Part shown: positions 17,678 through 26,142 of the stretch, piece by piece
Layout of the letters: each line of letters starts with the position of its first letter
How positions within the stretch are numbered: the first letter of the stretch is position 1
Assembly (NCBI RefSeq): GCF_009720485.1
Contig: NZ_CP045245.1
Span: forward strand, 3,906,001-3,970,000
Source of the DNA: Cellulomonas sp. JZ18
GTDB taxonomy: Bacteria > Actinomycetota > Actinomycetes > Actinomycetales > Cellulomonadaceae
Direction of reading: 5' to 3'
DNA: 64,000 bases
Program-made: the position numbers and the translations under genes
Notes under the pieces: model-generated
The model's input: only the letters and a program-made list of their open reading frames with translations
Databases searched by the model: none
What the model was told of the DNA's origin: nothing

Positions 17678-18898
17678 GTGATCCGGACCGTCGCCGTCGA
17701 GGGCTACCGCTCGCTGCGCAGCCTCGTGCTCGAACCGGGCGCGCTGACCGTCGTCACCGGCGGCAACGGGTCCGGGAAGTCGTCGCTGTACCGCTCCCTG
17801 CGGCTGCTGCAGGCGTGCGCGACGGGTGCGTTCGCGGCGACGCTCGCGCAGGAGGGCGGGCTCTCCTCGACGCTGTGGGCCGGCCCGGAGCGGATCGGCC
17901 GGGCCGTGCGCGAGGGGCGGGCGCCCGTCGAGGGCACGTGGCGCACCGGGCCGGTGCGGCTGCGGCTCGGCGTGCAGCACGGGCCCGGGCACGTGCGGGG
18001 CCGGCTGCCCGACGACGACGTCGCGTTCGGGTACGCCGTGGACGTCGGTCTCCCGCAGCTCGACCAGCAGTCCCCGTTCGTGCGCGACCCGGAGGTGAAG
18101 GTCGAGACGGTCTGGGTGGGCGACGCGCCCCGGCCGCGGGACGTCGTCGCCGAGCGGCGCGGGCCGTCGGTCCGGGCGCGCGACGCCGACGACGACTGGG
18201 TGCAGGTGCCGCTGCAGCCCGGACCGACCGAGAGCCTGCTCACCGAGCTGGTCGACCCGCTCGGCGCGCCGCAGGTTCTGCTGGTGCGCGAGCGGCTGCG
18301 CGCGTGGCGGTTCTACGACCACGTCCGCACGGACGCCGACGCACCGGCCCGGCGGGGCTCGGTGCTGACCCGCACGCCGGTGCTCGCCGCCGACGGGCAC
18401 GACCTCGCGGGCGCCCTCGCGACCATCCGGTACCTCGGTGGCGGCGCGGAGCTCGACGACGTCGTCGACCGCGCGTTCCCCGGGGCCGTCGTCGGCGTCG
18501 GGGGCACGGACGCGCAGGCGACCGTGACGATGACCCAGCCGGGCCTGCTGCGTCCGCTCACGGCCGCGGAGCTCTCCGACGGGACGCTGCGGTTCGTGCT
18601 GTGGGCGGCGGCGCTGCTGACGCCGCGGCCGCCCGCGCTCATGGTCGTCAACGAGCCGGAGACGAGCCTGCACCCCGACCTGCTGCCGGCGCTCGCGCAC
18701 CTGCTCGCCGCGGCCGCCCGGCGCACGCAGGTCGTCGTCGTCAGCCACGCGCGGGCGCTGGTCGACGCGCTCGTCGCCGACCCCGACGTCCCGGCGGACA
18801 CGCGTCACGTCGTGCTCGAGAAGGACCTCGGCGAGACGGTGGTGGCCGGGCGTGAGGGCCCGCTCGACCAGCCCGCGTGGCACTGGCCGGGGCGCTGA
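17678..18898 (+). CDS. AAA/RecF-like ATPase
   Basis: A 406-residue single-domain SMC/OLD-like ATPase. It has Walker A GGNGSGKSSLYRSL (about residues 27-40), signature-region AAELSDGTLRF (about 290), Walker B LMVVNEPETSLHPD and the switch-His segment VVVVSHARALVDAL. No TOPRIM nuclease or coiled coil follows, so it is not a full OLD nuclease. Such orphan ATPases are found in defence, repair or regulatory roles; none is indicated here. The downstream GH16-like gene starts only about five bases after its stop. Confidence 0.85.
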   Translation: MIRTVAVEGYRSLRSLVLEPGALTVVTGGNGSGKSSLYRSLRLLQACATGAFAATLAQEGGLSSTLWAGPERIGRAVREGRAPVEGTWRTGPVRLRLGVQHGPGHVRGRLPDDDVAFGYAVDVGLPQLDQQSPFVRDPEVKVETVWVGDAPRPRDVVAERRGPSVRARDADDDWVQVPLQPGPTESLLTELVDPLGAPQVLLVRERLRAWRFYDHVRTDADAPARRGSVLTRTPVLAADGHDLAGALATIRYLGGGAELDDVVDRAFPGAVVGVGGTDAQATVTMTQPGLLRPLTAAELSDGTLRFVLWAAALLTPRPPALMVVNEPETSLHPDLLPALAHLLAAAARRTQVVVVSHARALVDALVADPDVPADTRHVVLEKDLGETVVAGREGPLDQPAWHWPGR

Positions 18899-18903
18899 GC
18901 GGC

Positions 18904-19698
18904 GTGGCCGACCTCGACCTGGACGGGTACGTGCTCGTGGCCGCGGAGGAGTTCGACGCCGACCGGCTCGACCCCGACCGGTGGTGGCCGCACTACCTGC
19001 CGCACTGGTCCTCGCGCTCCGCGACGGCCGCGCGGTACGAGGTCGGCGGCGGGCGGCTGCGGCTGCACGTGGACGAGGGCACCGCGCCGTGGGCGCCCGA
19101 GTGGGACGGCGACGTGCGGGTCTCGCACCTGCAGACGGGGCAGGTGTCGGGGCCGGTCGGGTCCGGCCGCGGGCAGCACCGGTTCCGCGACGGCCTCGTG
19201 GTGCGCGAGGAGCAGCCGGAGCACCGCGGGTGGCTCGTGCGCGACGGCGTGCTGGAGGTGCGGATGACGGCCGTGCGGCACCCGGCGGCGCTGGTCGCGT
19301 TCTGGCCCGTGGGCGTCGAGGACCGGCCGGAGGAGAGCGGGGAGATCTGCGTCGCGGAGGTGTTCGGCAGCGAGATGGACGACACGGGCGGGCTCGTCGG
19401 CGTCGGCGTCAAGGCCCAGCACGACCCGCACCTGACGGACGACTTCGTGAAGGTGCGGGTCGACGGCGACCTCACCGCGCCGCACGACTACGCGGTGCAG
19501 TGGGAGGACGACGTCCTGCGCTTCCACGTCGACGGCCGGCTCGTGCACACCGTCCGCCAGCGGGTCGGCTACCCGGTGCAGCTCATGCTCGACCTCTACG
19601 AGCTGCCCGTCCCCGGCGTGCCGCGCGACACGGCCGCGCTGCCGTTCGTCGCCGAGGTGCACCACGTGCGGCACTGGCGGCGGCGCGACCGGCTCTGA
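18904..19698 (+). CDS. GH16-like concanavalin-fold protein
   Basis: A 264-residue protein without signal peptide. It begins with YVLVAAEEFDADRLDPDRWW, typical of the GH16 family. Later segments are SGEICVAEVFG, corresponding to the catalytic E-I-D-x-x-E motif, and the C-terminal HDYAVQWEDDVLRFHVDGRLVHT. The two Glu are kept but the central Asp is Cys. It may be a carbohydrate-active enzyme with altered chemistry or a non-catalytic binder. GTG 18904 is chosen; GTG 18877, overlapping the ATPase gene, is an alternative. Confidence 0.8.
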   Translation: MADLDLDGYVLVAAEEFDADRLDPDRWWPHYLPHWSSRSATAARYEVGGGRLRLHVDEGTAPWAPEWDGDVRVSHLQTGQVSGPVGSGRGQHRFRDGLVVREEQPEHRGWLVRDGVLEVRMTAVRHPAALVAFWPVGVEDRPEESGEICVAEVFGSEMDDTGGLVGVGVKAQHDPHLTDDFVKVRVDGDLTAPHDYAVQWEDDVLRFHVDGRLVHTVRQRVGYPVQLMLDLYELPVPGVPRDTAALPFVAEVHHVRHWRRRDRL

Positions 19699-19701
19699 CC
19701 G

Positions 19702-20316
19702 CTACAGCAGCTCGGTGAGCAGGCGCACCGCGATCGCGACCATGACGAGCGCGATGACGCTGTCGAGGACGCGCCACGCGCCCGGCCGTGCGAACAGCGG
19801 GCGCAGCGCCGCCGCACCGAAGCCGAGCCCGGTGAACCACGCGATGCTCGCGAGGGCCGCGCCGACCGCGAACCACCACCGCTCGTCCCCGTGGCCCGCC
19901 GCGACGGACCCGAGGAGCACGACCGTGTCGAGGTAGACGTGCGGGTTGAGCCACGTGAGCGCGAGCGTGGTCGCGACGGCGGCGCCCGTGCTCAGGGCCG
20001 CACCGCCCGCGTCGGCGACGAGCGCGTCCCCGGGCCGCAGCGCCCGCCGGGCGGCGACGAACCCGTAGCCGAGCAGGACGAGCGCGCCGAGCACGGTGAC
20101 GACGACGGTGACCGTGCGGCTCGCCGCGATGACGGCACCGACGCCCGCCGTCCCGACCGCGATGAGGACGACGTCCGACAGCGCGCAGATCGCCACCACC
20201 AGCCCGACGTGCTCGCGGCGCAGCCCCTGGCGCAGCACGTGCGCGTTCTGCGCGCCGATCGCCACGATGAGCGCGAAGCCGAATCCCGCGCCCGCGAGCG
20301 CTGCCGTCCATCCCAC
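19702..20316 (-). CDS. lysE: LysE/ArgO-type basic amino acid exporter
   Basis: A 204-residue six-helix exporter with the family hallmarks GFALIVAIGAQNAHVLRQGL (first helix) and LTWLNPHVYLDTVVLLG (fourth). The IGAQNA and NPHVYLD motifs mark the LysE/ArgO branch, which exports lysine and arginine, rather than the RhtB branch. It is divergent from a LysG/ArgP-type regulator, the same arrangement as lysE-lysG of Corynebacterium glutamicum, where the regulator activates export when basic amino acids accumulate. Confidence 0.92.
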   Translation of the reverse strand: MGWTAALAGAGFGFALIVAIGAQNAHVLRQGLRREHVGLVVAICALSDVVLIAVGTAGVGAVIAASRTVTVVVTVLGALVLLGYGFVAARRALRPGDALVADAGGAALSTGAAVATTLALTWLNPHVYLDTVVLLGSVAAGHGDERWWFAVGAALASIAWFTGLGFGAAALRPLFARPGAWRVLDSVIALVMVAIAVRLLTELL

Positions 20317-20340
20317 GTCGGCGACGGTACGTGCCGCTCG

Positions 20341-20363
20341 TCGCTGAACTCCAGCGACAGTTC
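20341..20363. promoter_or_regulatory. Interleaved inverted repeats between lysE and its LysR regulator
   Basis: Two perfect dyads overlap in the 71-base divergent intergenic region: TCGCTG-N5-CAGCGA (20341-20357) and GAACT-N8-AGTTC (20346-20363). LysR-type regulators bind such sites; this is the likely LysG operator. Confidence 0.55.
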
Positions 20364-20387
20364 CTCACCCACCGTTAGCGTGGCTTC

Positions 20388-21287
20388 ATGCCCGACTGGG
20401 ACCTGGGACAGCTCCGCGCGCTCGCCGCCGCGGCCGACCTCGGCACGCTCGACGCCGCCGCGCGCGCCCTGCACGTGACCCCGTCCGCGGTGAGCCAACG
20501 GATCAAGGCGCTCGAGCACCAGGTCGGCGCGGTGCTGCTGCGCCGCGAGCGGCCCGTGCGGCCGACCGCCGCGGGCGAGCCGCTGGTGCGGCTCGCCCGC
20601 CAGCTCGACGCCCTCACCGAGGACGCCACCCGTCACCTCGCCGCGCCCCGCGTGCCCCGCGTCCCGCTGGCCGTCAACGGCGACTCCCTGACGACGTGGC
20701 TGCTGCCCGCGCTCGCCCCGCTCGCGGACCGCGTGGTGGTCGAGCTCGTGCGCGAGGACCAGGACCGCTCGGCGGCGCTGCTGCGGGACGGGTCGGTGAT
20801 GGCGGCGGTGACGGCCGAGCGCACCGCCGTGCAGGGCTGCTCCGTCGAGCCCCTCGGCGTCATGCGCTACCGCCCGTTCGCGGCGCCGGCCTTCCGGGAC
20901 CGGTGGTTCGCGGACGGTGTGGGACGGGCCGCTCTGGCCGCCGCGCCGGTCGTGGTCTTCGACGCCGCCGACCGGCTCCAGGACCGCTGGCTCGAGCGTG
21001 CCGGCGTCGACCCGCTCGCGCCGCCGCGCCACCTGGTGCCCGCGTCCGCGGACTTCGCGACGGCGATCCGGCTCGGCTTCGGTTGGGGCATGCTGCCCGA
21101 CCAGCAGAGCGACGACGACGTCGCGGCCGGCCGGCTCGTCCTGCTCGACGACGGGTCGGGCGTCGAGGTGCCGCTGTTCTGGCAGCAGTGGTCGCTGCGG
21201 ACGCAGGCCCTGGACGCGGTCGCCGACCACGTGCGGCGCGGGGCGCGGGCGGCGCTGGGGGGTGCCGCCCGCCCCGCTGCTCCGTGA
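20388..21287 (+). CDS. lysG: LysR-family regulator of lysE (LysG/ArgP type)
   Basis: A 299-residue LysR-type regulator. The N-terminal helix-turn-helix is LGTLDAAARALHVTPSAVSQRIKALE, and the following DxxLLRRERPVRPTAAGE is the ArgP/LysG pattern. The effector domain starts near residue 85 (RVPLAVNGDSLTTWLLPAL, also characteristic of ArgP). It is predicted to sense lysine/arginine and activate the divergent exporter gene. It ends in a short Ala/Pro tail. Confidence 0.9.
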   Translation: MPDWDLGQLRALAAAADLGTLDAAARALHVTPSAVSQRIKALEHQVGAVLLRRERPVRPTAAGEPLVRLARQLDALTEDATRHLAAPRVPRVPLAVNGDSLTTWLLPALAPLADRVVVELVREDQDRSAALLRDGSVMAAVTAERTAVQGCSVEPLGVMRYRPFAAPAFRDRWFADGVGRAALAAAPVVVFDAADRLQDRWLERAGVDPLAPPRHLVPASADFATAIRLGFGWGMLPDQQSDDDVAAGRLVLLDDGSGVEVPLFWQQWSLRTQALDAVADHVRRGARAALGGAARPAAP

Positions 21288-21316
21288 ACCGTTTCGCCCC
21301 GTCCTCGCGGCGTTGG

Positions 21317-21328
21317 TTTATCGATAGA
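21317..21328. promoter_or_regulatory. AT-rich palindrome upstream of CE1 esterase
   Basis: The sequence TTTATCGATAGA with central perfect palindrome TATCGATA lies about 80 bases before the esterase start. It is unusually AT-rich for this genome and is a plausible operator or part of the promoter. Confidence 0.4.
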
Positions 21329-21405
21329 TTCCCCTCCGCCGGCGGTCGTCCGTCCGCCGTGCCACCCGGCGACGACGCCGGGCGCCCGCGCCGGAGGGAG
21401 CAACC

Positions 21406-22677
21406 GTGCGACACCCCACCCCGTCCCGAGCCCGCCGGGCCGTGCTGGCCCTCGCGGCGGCCGCGCTCGCCGTCGCCGGCCTGACCGCGCCCGTGTCGGC
21501 GCTGCCCGGCGCCCCCGCCCCGGCTGCCGCCACCGCCGGCTGCGGCCGGCCCGCCGGGCTGGCGAGCGGCACCCACACGATCACCAGCGGCGGGCAGTCC
21601 CGCACGTTCCGCCTCGACGTGCCCGCCGGCTACGACCCGAACCGGCCGTACCGGCTGGTCGTCGGGCTGCACTGGTGGCACGGCACCGCGGCCGACGTCG
21701 TCAACCAGGGCTTCTACGGCCTGAAGCCGCTGGCCGGGACCAGCACGATCTTCGTCGCGCCGCAGGGCATCGACAACGCGTGGCCGAACACCGGCGGCCA
21801 GGACGTCGCGTTCGTCGACGACATCCTGCGCACGCTCGAGCAGGCGCTGTGCATCGACACCACGCAGCGGTTCGCCACCGGGTTCAGCTACGGCGGCGGC
21901 ATGAGCAACGCCCTCGCGTGCGCCCGGGCCGACGTCTTCCGCGCCGTCGCCGTCCTCAACGGGGCGCAGCTGTCCGGGTGCGCCGGCGGCACGCAGCCCA
22001 TCGCGTACCTCGGCTCGCACGGCGTCGTCGACGACGTCCTGAACATCTCCCAGGGCCGCGCCCTGCGGGACCGCGCCCTGCGCACCAACGGGTGCCAGGC
22101 GCAGCAGGCGCCGGAACCCGCGGCCGGCAGCGGCACGCACGTGCGCACGGAGTACACCTGCCGCGCGGGCTACCCCGTGGTGTGGATCGCGTCGGACAGC
22201 GGGCACCAGTGGGACGCCCGTGACCGCGGGCAGCAGCAGTCGTGGGTGCCGGGCGAGATCTGGCGGTTCTTCACGTCGCTGACGTCGACCACGACGCCGA
22301 CCGCGAGCCCCACCAGCACCCCGACCGCGACCCCCACGGCCACGGCCACCCCGACGCCCACCGCCAGCCCGAGCACGCCCGTACCGGGCGGCGCGTGCAC
22401 GGCGACCTACCGCACCGTGAACTCCTGGCCGGGCGGGTTCCAGGGCGAGGTGACCGTGCGGGCCGGGTCTCCCGCCACGTCGTGGAGCGTGAGCTGGCGT
22501 CCCGCCGGCGAGCGCGTGGCGCAGGTGTGGAACGGCACGGCGACGACGCAGGGCGACCTGGTGGTCGTCCGCAACGTCGCGTGGAACGGCACCCTCGCGG
22601 CCGGCGGCACGACGACGTTCGGGCTGCTCGGCAGCGGCACCGCGCCCGCACCGGTGCTGACCTGCACCAGCTCCTGA
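21406..22677 (+). CDS. Secreted CE1-type (feruloyl/acetylxylan) esterase with CBM2
   Basis: A 423-residue exported enzyme. It has a signal peptide (RARRAVLALAAAALAVAGL, cleavage after a VSA/ATA region) and an alpha/beta-hydrolase esterase domain of the PHB-depolymerase/feruloyl esterase type. In that domain, VVGLHWWHG forms the oxyanion region, GFSYGGGMSNAL (about residues 163-174) holds the nucleophile Ser, and SDSGHQWD holds the catalytic His. A Thr/Pro/Ser linker (about 285-325) leads to a CBM2 ending in CTSS, with paired terminal Cys and Trp. It would remove ferulate or acetate from xylan while bound to cellulose or xylan. Confidence 0.88.
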   Translation: MRHPTPSRARRAVLALAAAALAVAGLTAPVSALPGAPAPAAATAGCGRPAGLASGTHTITSGGQSRTFRLDVPAGYDPNRPYRLVVGLHWWHGTAADVVNQGFYGLKPLAGTSTIFVAPQGIDNAWPNTGGQDVAFVDDILRTLEQALCIDTTQRFATGFSYGGGMSNALACARADVFRAVAVLNGAQLSGCAGGTQPIAYLGSHGVVDDVLNISQGRALRDRALRTNGCQAQQAPEPAAGSGTHVRTEYTCRAGYPVVWIASDSGHQWDARDRGQQQSWVPGEIWRFFTSLTSTTTPTASPTSTPTATPTATATPTPTASPSTPVPGGACTATYRTVNSWPGGFQGEVTVRAGSPATSWSVSWRPAGERVAQVWNGTATTQGDLVVVRNVAWNGTLAAGGTTTFGLLGSGTAPAPVLTCTSS

Positions 22678-22705
22678 CCGGCCCGGGATCGGACCCCGGG
22701 CCGCC

Positions 22706-22745
22706 CACCCCCGTCCGCCGGCGCGGCAGCCGGCGGACGGGGGTG
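22706..22745. terminator. Bidirectional hairpin between esterase and DUF1905 genes
   Basis: A perfect 17-bp stem (22706-22722 with 22729-22745) has a 6-base loop between two convergent genes. There is no long T tail, as is common for high-GC actinomycete terminators. Confidence 0.75.
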
Positions 22746-22753
22746 CGGTGCTC

Positions 22754-23170
22754 TCACGCGGGCGCCGCGGGGTCGAAGTAGTCGTCGTCGGCGGCCGGGT
22801 CGTGGTGGGGACGGGCAGGACGCACCGGCACGACGTCGTCCTCGTCGTCGGTCCCGTCGACGTCCTCGTCCGCCGGCCCGTCCGGGTCCTGCACGACGAC
22901 CACGAGCGTGACGTCGTCCCCGAGCTCGACGCCCTCGGCCCGCCGCGCGGCCGTCTTGATCGGCACGAGGAACCCGCCGTCCTTCGGGAAGACCGACGTG
23001 GTGAACGTCGTCGCGCCCAGCGTCACCGTCGCCGGGACGCACCCCCACCCGTAGGTGACCCGCGACGCCACGGCACGGAGGCGAGCCGCCTCGGCCTCGG
23101 GCAGCGCGACGAAGTGGAACGGCGCGGGTCCGCGCCACCACACGACCTCACCGCCGAACCGCAGCTCCAC
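22754..23170 (-). CDS. DUF1905 domain protein
   Basis: A 138-residue protein. Its core follows the DUF1905 beta-barrel pattern (FGGEVVWWRGPAPFHFVALPEAEAARL, VTYGWGCVPATVTLGATTFTTSVFPKDGGFLVPIKTAAR, VELGDDVTLVV). The C-terminal 35 residues are an acidic Asp/Pro-rich tail. The function is unknown. The start is the GTG before ELRFGGEV. Confidence 0.82.
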   Translation of the reverse strand: MELRFGGEVVWWRGPAPFHFVALPEAEAARLRAVASRVTYGWGCVPATVTLGATTFTTSVFPKDGGFLVPIKTAARRAEGVELGDDVTLVVVVQDPDGPADEDVDGTDDEDDVVPVRPARPHHDPAADDDYFDPAAPA

Positions 23171-23350
23171 CCGGCGAGCATGGCACCGGCCGGTGCCCCG
23201 GGGAACCCTGCCGGTCCCGCGCGGGGACGGACGCAGCACCCGTGACCACGAGCGGCAGCGGCGCCTGCAGCGGTGGCCCGATGTCGCCCTGTCCGTGCCG
23301 CGCGGGGACCGCTAGCGTCGACCCGTCGTCCGCCACCGCCGGGAGCACCC

Positions 23351-23962
23351 GTGAGCGTCGCGTTCCTCGTCACCACCCTCGTCGTCGTCGCCACACCCGG
23401 CACCGGCGCCCTGTTCACCGTCGCGGCCGGCCTCGCGCGCGGGGCGCGGGGCAGCCTCGTCGCGGCGCTCGGCTGCACGCTCGGCGTCGTGCCGCACATG
23501 GCCGCCGCGATCACGGGGCTCGCCGCGCTGCTGCACACGTCGGCGGTGGCGTTCCAGACGCTCAAGTACCTGGGCGTCGCCTACCTGCTGTACCTGGCGT
23601 GGCGGACGTGGCGGGACCGCACGCCGCTGCACGTCGAGGAGGGCGGCGCGCCGCGGTCGGCCCGGCAGGTGGTGCGCGACGCGGTGCTGCTCAACCTGCT
23701 GAACCCGAAGCTCACGGTCTTCTTCTTCGCGTTCCTGCCGCAGTTCGTCCCCGCCCACGTCCCCGGGGCGACGGCCCGGATGGCGCTGCTCAGCCTCGTG
23801 TTCATGGCGGTCACGTTCGCGGTGTTCGCGCTCTACGGGCTGGGCGCCGCCGCCGTGCGCACCTCCGTGGTCGCCCGTCCGCGGGTCGTCGCCGCCCTGC
23901 GCCGCTCGTTCGCCGCCGCGTACGTCGTGCTCGCGGGCCGCCTCGCCCTGCAGCAGCGCTGA
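23351..23962 (+). CDS. LysE/RhtB-family translocator
   Basis: A 203-residue exporter with TLVVVATPGTGALFTVAAGLARG (RhtB-type first helix with the TPG motif), LGVAYLLYLAWRTWRD and LLNLLNPKLTVFFFAFLPQFV (the classical NPK helix). It is predicted to export an amino acid or homoserine-lactone-like metabolite. The GTG has GGGAG upstream. This is the third LysE-superfamily gene in the window and belongs to a different branch from the ones at 5477 and 19702. Confidence 0.9.
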   Translation: MSVAFLVTTLVVVATPGTGALFTVAAGLARGARGSLVAALGCTLGVVPHMAAAITGLAALLHTSAVAFQTLKYLGVAYLLYLAWRTWRDRTPLHVEEGGAPRSARQVVRDAVLLNLLNPKLTVFFFAFLPQFVPAHVPGATARMALLSLVFMAVTFAVFALYGLGAAAVRTSVVARPRVVAALRRSFAAAYVVLAGRLALQQR

Positions 23963-24054
23963 CGACGCCTCGTCACCACCGCCCGCGCCGGGCCGTGCGG
24001 CTGTCACGTCCCACCGGCCCGCGCTGTCGAGGTGGTGCACGGGACCGGCCGGGG

Positions 24055-24640
24055 CTCGTGCTGCGCTACGACCAGCTCGTGCTCACCGCCGGTGCGGTCA
24101 CGCGGCGGGTGCCGGTCCCCGGCGTCGCCGAGCACGCGATCGGCATGAAGCACGTCGAGGAGGCCGTCGCCATCCGCGACCGGCTGCTCACCGCGTTCGA
24201 CCGCGCTGCGGCCCTGCCGCACGGGCCGGAGCGCGCGCGGCTGCTGACGGTCGTGTTCGTGGGGGGCGGGTTCTCGGGCGTCGAGGGGTTCGCCGAGCTG
24301 CACCGGCTCGCGCTCGACCTGCTCGACCGGTACCCGGAGATCGACCGCGAGGAGGTCGCGTTCCACCTCGTCGAGCTGAGCGGTCGCGTGCTGGTCGAGC
24401 TCTCCACGGGCGAGCGCATCCCCTCCGGGCTGCTCGTCCGGACGGCGGGCAACGCCGCGAACCGGGTCGTCGCGACCCACACGGACCTGCCTGTCGACGC
24501 CGAGTACCGGCGGCTCGTGGTGCGGGGGTGGCCCGCGTGGGCGATGCACCGGCGGGCACCACGTGCCGGCGATCCCGACGTGGAGCGCACGGCCCGCGTG
24601 CTGGCCGTGGCTCACGGCGGGTGCAGCTCGCGGGTTCGTG
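24055..24640 (+). pseudogene. Remnant of type II NADH dehydrogenase (ndh)
   Basis: An open frame matches the middle of NDH-2-type NAD(P)/FAD oxidoreductases: LRYDQLVLTAGAVTRR, GMKHVEEAVAIRDRLL, VVFVGGGFSGVEGFAELH (second dinucleotide fold) and VRTAGNAANRVV. The N-terminal FAD fold is absent. An in-frame loss of roughly 40 residues follows LSGRVL, and the C-terminal part after AEYRRLVVRG becomes unrelated sequence. No start codon or ribosome site introduces it. It is a decayed gene lying between LysE and the membrane protein-GntR operon. Confidence 0.75.
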
Positions 24641-24666
24641 GCAGTCGCGGTCGGCGCGTCCGCCTC

Positions 24667-24716
24667 TTGACCGGTCGGACGAGAGCCGCCATTGTTCATG
24701 CTCAATAGTCAAACAA
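24667..24716 (+). promoter_or_regulatory. Regulated promoter of membrane protein-GntR operon
   Basis: TTGACC (24667-24672) is followed by an AT-rich segment with dyads ATTG-N8-CAAT (24691-24706) and TTGTT-N15-AACAA (24692-24716). It lies 15-60 bases before the operon ATG. YtrA-type GntR repressors bind dyads of this kind, so autoregulation by the second gene's product is likely. Confidence 0.5.
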
Positions 24717-24730
24717 CCGGAGGAGGAGCC

Positions 24731-25687
24731 ATGGGGTCGACGCTGCACGGCGTGCCCACGATCCTGCTGGTCGTCGGCATCGCGCTGCTCGTGCTGCTCG
24801 TCGGCGTCGGCGTCCTGCTGCACGACGGCCGGCGCGCGTCGGCACCCACGGGCGCCGCCCGCGCAGCCGTCCGGCACGCCACGCTGACGGCCGCGGTCGC
24901 GCTCCTGCCGCTCGGCGGGCTCCTGGCCCTGGCGCTCGCCCAGCTCCTCGCGAGCGTCCGGCTGCCGGTCGGTCACGTGCTGGTCGCCGTGCCGTCCGCC
25001 TGCCTGGCGCTCTTCCTCCTGCTGCACGCCGTCGGCGAGACGACGTGGCCCCGCCCGTCCGGCGAGCTGCGGGAGGCGTCCCTGGTCCACCGCACCGTCG
25101 CGGACGTCGCCCCGGCGTCCCTGCGCGCGCTCGCCGCCGCCTGGGCGGGACTCCTGGTCGCCTCGTGCACCGCCTTCGCCCTCCTGGCCGACGGTCCCCG
25201 TACCGTCGCGCGCCTCACGGGAGGTACCGAGGCGTTCGTCGCCGCGCCCTTCCCGGGGTGGCTGTGGGGCGTGCCCGCCGTGGTGTCGGGCCTCGTGGCG
25301 GGGGCGCTCGCCGTGCTCGTCCTGCGGCTCGTGGCAGCCCGGCCGGCGGTCCCCGGCGTGACCGCCGAGTGGGACATGTGGCTGCGCCGCCGGGCGGCCC
25401 GCCGGGTCCTGCGGGCGACGCAGCTCGTCCTCGGCCTCACCGTCGCCGGGGTGCTGCAGGTCGCCGGCTCCGCGCTGGAGCGCCTCGGCCGCGGTGAGGG
25501 ATGGGGTGGCTGGACGGCTGCCCTCAGCACCCCCCACGTCGTCGCCGGGCGAGCCGTGACGGTGACGGCGCTGCTGGTGCTGGTGACGTCCGCGCTCGCG
25601 GCGCTGTGGCCGGCCCGCGACCGCGCGCCCGACGCGCTCCCCCGGCCCGCCGCCCTCGGCCCGGCGCCGGACGGGGCGCCGGCATGA
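24731..25687 (+). CDS. Polytopic membrane protein, GntR-linked
   Basis: A 318-residue protein with about seven hydrophobic helices (first TILLVVGIALLVLLVGVGVLL, last VTVTALLVLVTSALAAL). No known transporter motif is present. The ATG has GGAGGAGGAGCC directly upstream. It overlaps the GntR gene (ATGA). In Gram-positive bacteria, membrane proteins paired with YtrA-type regulators often respond to cell-wall stress or belong to ABC exporters, but no ATPase is present here. Confidence 0.75.
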   Translation: MGSTLHGVPTILLVVGIALLVLLVGVGVLLHDGRRASAPTGAARAAVRHATLTAAVALLPLGGLLALALAQLLASVRLPVGHVLVAVPSACLALFLLLHAVGETTWPRPSGELREASLVHRTVADVAPASLRALAAAWAGLLVASCTAFALLADGPRTVARLTGGTEAFVAAPFPGWLWGVPAVVSGLVAGALAVLVLRLVAARPAVPGVTAEWDMWLRRRAARRVLRATQLVLGLTVAGVLQVAGSALERLGRGEGWGGWTAALSTPHVVAGRAVTVTALLVLVTSALAALWPARDRAPDALPRPAALGPAPDGAPA

Positions 25688-26142
25688 ACCTCGCCGTCCG
25701 CATCGACGTCGGCTCGTCCACACCCCACTACGAGCAGCTGCGCGCCCAGCTCGCCGCGCTCATCACCGCGGGCGCCCTCGCCGACGGGCAGCGCCTGCCG
25801 ACCGTGCGTGCGCTCGCCAACGACCTCGGCATCGCCCCCGGCACGGTCGCGCGCACCTACCGCGACCTCGAGGCGGGCGGGCTGGTGCTCACCCGCCGCA
25901 AGGTCGGCACGGTGGTCACGGCGCCACCGGCCGCGCTCGACCGCGCGGCGGTCACGGAGGCGGCCGAGCGGTTCGTGCGGCTCGCGCGCGGCCACGGCCT
26001 CGACGACGGCGCGATCAAGGACGCGGTCGCGGCCGCGCTGCTCGGGGGCGGCTCGGCGCCGGAGGGGGCGCGGCGGTCGCGGAGCAGCACGGTGCGACGC
26101 TCGGCACGCCGTGACAGAGGTGCCCTGACGGGCGCGGCGTGA
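25684..26142 (+). CDS. GntR-family regulator, YtrA subfamily
   Basis: A 152-residue short GntR regulator: PHYEQLRAQLAALITAGALADGQRLPTVRALANDLGIAPGTVARTYRDLEAGGLV is the winged helix (about residues 14-70), followed by TRRKVGTVV. There is no large effector domain, as expected for YtrA-type proteins. The tail is Arg/Ser-rich, and the stop codon lies inside the first unit of a 13-bp tandem repeat. It probably represses its own two-gene operon. Confidence 0.9.
   Translation: MNLAVRIDVGSSTPHYEQLRAQLAALITAGALADGQRLPTVRALANDLGIAPGTVARTYRDLEAGGLVLTRRKVGTVVTAPPAALDRAAVTEAAERFVRLARGHGLDDGAIKDAVAAALLGGGSAPEGARRSRSSTVRRSARRDRGALTGAA

Noticed and set aside
17678..18898. Orphan ATPase as an OLD or Gabija-like defence nuclease
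   Set aside because: There is no TOPRIM domain in the protein and no helicase or other defence gene next to it.
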